From an uncultured Eubacteriales bacterium (GTDB lineage Bacteria > Bacillota > Clostridia > Christensenellales > Pumilibacteraceae), in assembly GCA_900553005.1 (NCBI GenBank), contig USBU01000041.1:1-8100 (forward strand): a stretch of DNA of 8,100 nucleotides, written 5' to 3'. Shown piece by piece: positions 5,486-8,100 of the stretch (positions within the stretch are counted from its first letter, which is position 1; the number at the start of each line of letters is the position of its first letter). The position numbers were made by a program, and so were the translations under genes. The notes beneath the pieces are model-generated. The model was not told the DNA's origin. It did no database searches and saw only the letters and a list, made by a program, of their open reading frames with translations.

Positions 5486-7201
5486 TTACTGAGCGGTGTA
5501 CGGCTCGATGTAAATATAAACGACGTATCCGGTGCCGAAGAATTCGGCTTCTCCCTTAACGGTAAGCTTGTAACCGCCCTTGGTATATACGCCCTTTACT
5601 CCTTCCTCCGGCTGATCGGGAGTAATGTCCGTCCAGCCTTGAGTCGTAATACCGGAAAACATATCGATATAACCGTAATCCAAATCCCAGGAGGCGTCGT
5701 CCTCCGACTCGTAAGTAATATCTATTTCAAACTTTCCGCCGAACGCGCCGAAAAACGTGAATTGGCCGGTTTCCGTCGTATAGAACGGTATGTCCTCGTC
5801 AATGTTTCCGTCGGGGAACATTTCATTAAAGGACGCCACACCGTTACCCTCGGCAGACACCTCGGACCACTTGGAGGCGCTTGGGTCATAGGGCACGTAC
5901 TGGGTATCGAGATCATATGGGAAGCTGGTGGTGCCGAGATCGGAAAGCACGACCTTTACGGTATAAACGCCCCCGCCTATCAAGGCCGTAGCATTATAAG
6001 TATAAGTAATTTCCGACAGATCGTCAGCCAGCTTAAACACCAGGCTGTCCGCCTGAAGTCCCATCAGGTCGCTGCACATAGCGTGGGGCAGCAGCTCGTT
6101 AAGACTGTAATTGCCGGAGCGCAGCTTGTAGCCGCCGTCGACCGCCTTGAACAAATCGACGCTGAAATCGGCGGAGGGCAGCTTATCTTCCGCAAAGGTC
6201 ATATCTTCCCAGAAATTCGCAGTGCCCTTTATAATGTCGTTATCAGACTCGTCTTTTGCCGCCTCTACCTCCGTAAGGTAACCGCCGGTAGGCTCGTCGA
6301 TAAAACCGAACGCAATTGTAACTTTATTCTCTTTATTATAGGTTGTAGAAAACACACCATCGGACGTAACTTTACCTATCATAGTGGGGGTCTGTCCTTC
6401 ATTGACTGCCGAGCTGTAAACAGTATAGGTATAGTTGCCTGCCTTAAGCTTGTTAAGAGCGTTTGTCAGCAGCGTCTTATCTCCCTCGGCGGGATACGGA
6501 TACACGGGCACATCCAGCGCAGCCTTAGTGGTAAACGTACCGTTGTAGGTAAATACCTCGTCGTCAGAATTCTTCTTAGTAACAACCTTAATCGAAACGG
6601 GCTTAAAGCTGTCGTCAAGCGTAACCGTTACCGACTCTACATCCGCAATGGAATTTACAAGCATGGAGTAAATAACACTGCCTACGGTGGACGCGCCGGC
6701 CGCCGCCGAAGCGTCAACGGTAACGACGCTGCCGTCCTTGGTCATCATGGACGTTTCCACAAACGTAAAGGGATTTTTAAGAACACGGTCGTATTCGTTG
6801 GTCCCGCCGGTCGTTTGCACCGTTTCCTTGACGACGTTATGGCTGTCAACCGTCTTGGTGACAAGCTTTCCCGCGGCGTTTTTGAAATAATGCTGCGTAT
6901 TAAGCGTCTGTCCGTTAAAGCTCTGCTCGACAAAATATTCGCCGGACGCGATAAACGTTTTAACGTCGGACTGTTGATCGTCCTCGCCGGTCTTTTCATA
7001 AGACCATTTGCCGCTGAGCGCAATATCGCCCTTTAACGTATTGAGAAGAGTCTCGGCGCTGTAAACGGGCGCGGGCGTTTCGGGATTATTAGTCCCCCCC
7101 CCGCCGTTGTCGGGCGTCTCAGGCGTTGTAGCGCAGCCGAACATAACGGACACGCACAATGCCAAGGTCAACAGCATCGCCGTAAATTTTTTATTTTTCA
7201 T
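5486..7201 (-). CDS. Large secreted lipoprotein, function unknown
   Basis: 571-aa predicted lipoprotein. The N-terminus is a type II signal peptide: MKNKK, a hydrophobic core at 6-20, and a lipobox ending VMFGC, so lipidated Cys23 is followed by Ala. Next comes a low-complexity Thr/Pro/Asn/Gly linker (24-47). The mature part is acidic and beta-rich. I see two similar modules: about 49-235, opening with the helix SAETLLNTLKGDI, and about 241-435, opening with DKTLLTNALNKLKAGNYTY. Each ends in a DD...I-K/T beta stretch and a Tyr/Pro-rich turn. A third beta region fills 445-571. The arrangement recalls LolA/LppX-like lipid-binding lipoproteins, but that is only a shape impression and I do not recognise the family. 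The start at 7201 is chosen because AAGGAG lies 8 nt upstream and the signal peptide begins there; an in-frame start 21 codons earlier overlaps the promoter. Monocistronic, with its own promoter and terminator. The linker is encoded partly by a run of nine G. Confidence 0.85.
   Translation of the reverse strand: MKNKKFTAMLLTLALCVSVMFGCATTPETPDNGGGGTNNPETPAPVYSAETLLNTLKGDIALSGKWSYEKTGEDDQQSDVKTFIASGEYFVEQSFNGQTLNTQHYFKNAAGKLVTKTVDSHNVVKETVQTTGGTNEYDRVLKNPFTFVETSMMTKDGSVVTVDASAAAGASTVGSVIYSMLVNSIADVESVTVTLDDSFKPVSIKVVTKKNSDDEVFTYNGTFTTKAALDVPVYPYPAEGDKTLLTNALNKLKAGNYTYTVYSSAVNEGQTPTMIGKVTSDGVFSTTYNKENKVTIAFGFIDEPTGGYLTEVEAAKDESDNDIIKGTANFWEDMTFAEDKLPSADFSVDLFKAVDGGYKLRSGNYSLNELLPHAMCSDLMGLQADSLVFKLADDLSEITYTYNATALIGGGVYTVKVVLSDLGTTSFPYDLDTQYVPYDPSASKWSEVSAEGNGVASFNEMFPDGNIDEDIPFYTTETGQFTFFGAFGGKFEIDITYESEDDASWDLDYGYIDMFSGITTQGWTDITPDQPEEGVKGVYTKGGYKLTVKGEAEFFGTGYVVYIYIEPYTAQ
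7094..7102 (-). repeat. Nine-G homopolymer inside the lipoprotein gene
   Basis: Nine C on the plus strand are nine G in the coding strand, encoding the glycines of the DNGGGGTNN linker just after the lipidation site (residues 33-36). A one-base slip would shift the frame of nearly the whole mature protein. It is the longest G/C run I see in the window. Confidence 0.9.
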
Positions 7202-7202
7202 C

Positions 7203-7245
7203 TGTACTGCTCCTTTCTTTATTTGGATAAAGACATTGTACTGCT
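7203..7245 (-). repeat. 9-bp direct repeat across the -10 box and the translation start region
   Basis: AGCAGTACA (minus strand) occurs at 7245-7237, overlapping the -10 hexamer, and again at 7211-7203, between the ribosome binding site and the start codon. The copies are 34 bp apart, close to three helical turns. It could be a pair of operator half-sites or a coincidence. Confidence 0.4.
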
Positions 7246-7264
7246 TTTTTAAGGCCTTTGTCAA
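7228..7264 (-). promoter_or_regulatory. Sigma-70/sigma-A type promoter of the lipoprotein gene
   Basis: On the minus strand a perfect -35 TTGACA (7264-7259) is followed after 18 nt by -10 TACAAT (7240-7235). Transcription should begin near 7228, giving a leader of about 27 nt that carries AAAGGAG 8 nt before the ATG. It shows that the lipoprotein gene is transcribed independently of the phosphohexomutase upstream. Confidence 0.85.
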
Positions 7265-7275
7265 GAAAAATAAAG

Positions 7276-7311
7276 GAAATACGTGAAAAAAACATATTTT
7301 ACAACGTTTTA
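7276..7311 (-). terminator. Weak hairpin after the phosphohexomutase, possible terminator
   Basis: Just after the stop codon the minus strand has AAAACGT pairing with ATGTTTT (7 pairs, one G-U) around an 8-nt loop, ending in a run of T. The stem is AU-rich and weak, so read-through toward the lipoprotein gene is quite possible. No better terminator is visible in this gap. Confidence 0.35.
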
Positions 7312-8049
7312 TTATACACGCTCAAGCCCTGCCGATTTAGCCAGCGATGAGACGTCCAGCCCCGGAAAAGCCTTGAGATAAGAGTACAGAAGCCTTGCTA
7401 TCTGCCCCGCTCCACCCGTAATATCCGATTCTATATTGATAGGCATGATGGGGTCATGAACGCTCATTCGTATCAGAAACCAGCCCTTAAGCTCCGGCAC
7501 CGACGCCCTGACTCCCTCGTAATTATCCGGCGCCGTTTTAATATGCTTGTTATTCAGCTTTTTAACGCTTTCGATGATAAAGCCGCCGAGTTCCTTCCAT
7601 TCGTCCGTTTTAAACGACAGCCTGATCTCAAGCTCCTCTTTAGCGGTTTTAAGTCCGTCCAATAGGGCCGTCAGCGTTTTGCCCTCCCGTCTGAGCTTGA
7701 CCGCCTCGATAATCAAGCGCGTCACCAGGTAAGCGCCGTCGTCAAGAAAATAATTTTCCTTAAGCGCGGCGTGTCCGCTGGTTTCTATCGCAAGCGGAGC
7801 GTTGACGCCGGAGTCGCACAGCCGGCGCGCCTCGTCTATTACGTTTTTATAGCCGCGCTTGAAACGGTGATGCACGCCGCCCTTTGCGGCTATAAACTCG
7901 GCCAGTCCGTCGCTGGTCACGCTGTCGGTGACTATTGTCGCGCCCGGCTGCTCCTTAAGTATAACGGCGGAAATCAAAGCGATGAGAGCGTTGCGGTTTA
8001 TTTCCTGTCCGCTTGAGTCCACTACCGCCGCGCGGTCGACGTCCGTGTC
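7312..8049 (-). CDS. Phosphomannomutase/phosphoglucomutase family, C-terminal part (truncated by contig end)
   Basis: The last 245 residues of an alpha-D-phosphohexomutase, the enzymes that interconvert hexose 1- and 6-phosphates for glycogen, cell-wall and sugar-nucleotide synthesis. The fragment opens at the metal-binding loop DTDVDR. It contains the sugar-specificity loop ETSGH followed by LDDGAY, and the phosphate-binding region of domain 4, read as IRMSVHDPIMPINIE. Members are usually about 450-500 aa, so domain 1 and most of domain 2, with the catalytic serine loop, are missing. They were lost where the assembly ran into adapter, not by mutation. The RxSxHDP form of the last loop, in place of the common RxSNTxP, is one I recall from a distinct subfamily, so glucose versus mannose or glucosamine specificity cannot be assigned. 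An apparent GTG start at 8079 is false, because those ten residues (MGSEMCIRDS) are translated adapter. Confidence 0.92.
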   Translation of the reverse strand, partial: DTDVDRAAVVDSSGQEINRNALIALISAVILKEQPGATIVTDSVTSDGLAEFIAAKGGVHHRFKRGYKNVIDEARRLCDSGVNAPLAIETSGHAALKENYFLDDGAYLVTRLIIEAVKLRREGKTLTALLDGLKTAKEELEIRLSFKTDEWKELGGFIIESVKKLNNKHIKTAPDNYEGVRASVPELKGWFLIRMSVHDPIMPINIESDITGGAGQIARLLYSYLKAFPGLDVSSLAKSAGLERV

Positions 8050-8050
8050 G

Positions 8051-8100
8051 CTGTCTCTTATACACATCTCCGAGCCCACGAGACGGAGCTACATCTCGTA
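8051..8100 (+). other. Untrimmed Illumina Nextera Read-2/i7/P7 adapter (artefact)
   Basis: Not biological sequence. CTGTCTCTTATACACATCT (8051-8069) is the Tn5 mosaic end, CCGAGCCCACGAGAC (8070-8084) the Read-2 adapter, GGAGCTAC (8085-8092) an i7 index matching my memory of Nextera XT N718, and ATCTCGTA (8093-8100) the start of the P7 tail. Genomic sequence ends at 8050. Confidence 0.98.

Noticed and set aside
5435..7036. 533-codon open frame on the plus strand antisense to the lipoprotein gene
   Set aside because: It begins inside the terminator stem, has no ribosome binding site and reads as unstructured basic sequence. The minus strand has a signal peptide, promoter, ribosome binding site and terminator. 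It is an antisense shadow caused by codon bias.
7202..7264. 21-residue N-terminal extension of the lipoprotein
   Set aside because: It would place the start codon on the -35 element and add polar residues before a normal signal peptide. The ATG at 7201 has its own ribosome binding site.
1..8100. A novel defence, mobile or biosynthetic system
   Set aside because: I looked on both strands for repeat arrays, integrases, transposases, toxin-antitoxin pairs and biosynthetic modules and found none. The content is metabolic genes plus two orphan proteins.

Overview
The window appears to be one complete assembled contig, not a cut from a longer chromosome. Both ends are Illumina Nextera library sequence: P5 tail, i5 index and Read-1 transposon adapter at 1-48, and mosaic end, i7 index and P7 tail at 8051-8100. 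The biological insert is therefore 49-8050 (8002 bp). It looks like bacterial chromosome, most likely from an uncultured Firmicutes/Clostridia-type organism. The grounds are strong AGGAGG-type ribosome binding sites before every complete gene, intrinsic terminators with long U tracts, a Gram-positive style lipoprotein, and a zinc-ribbon/LRR protein of a type I associate with Clostridia. This placement is inference, since there is no rRNA or other marker.

Layout. 101-1294 (+): a class III PLP aminotransferase, most like acetylornithine aminotransferase (ArgD). It converges on a leftward block and shares a hairpin terminator with it (1314-1368). The leftward block, read from right to left, is: the 3' half of a phosphohexomutase (7312-8049, cut by the contig end); a large secreted lipoprotein with its own sigma-70-type promoter and terminator (5486-7201); then a probable three-gene operon of transketolase (3379-5352), a YfbR-like 5'-deoxynucleotidase (2773-3348, TTG start) and a zinc-ribbon/leucine-rich-repeat protein (1389-2753). 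Gaps in the operon are 30 and 19 nt, with no terminator between the genes.

Functionally this is mostly housekeeping metabolism: arginine biosynthesis, the non-oxidative pentose phosphate pathway, nucleotide turnover and hexose-phosphate interconversion. Two proteins of unknown function are attached (the lipoprotein and the zinc-ribbon/LRR protein). I see no CRISPR array, transposon, phage, tRNA or rRNA, and no convincing new multi-gene system. The points worth attention are the adapter contamination, which also creates a false protein N-terminus; a rewritten substrate-gate loop in the aminotransferase; an HE in place of HD in the nucleotidase; a 9-G tract early in the lipoprotein gene; and the unexplained zinc-ribbon/LRR and lipoprotein families.
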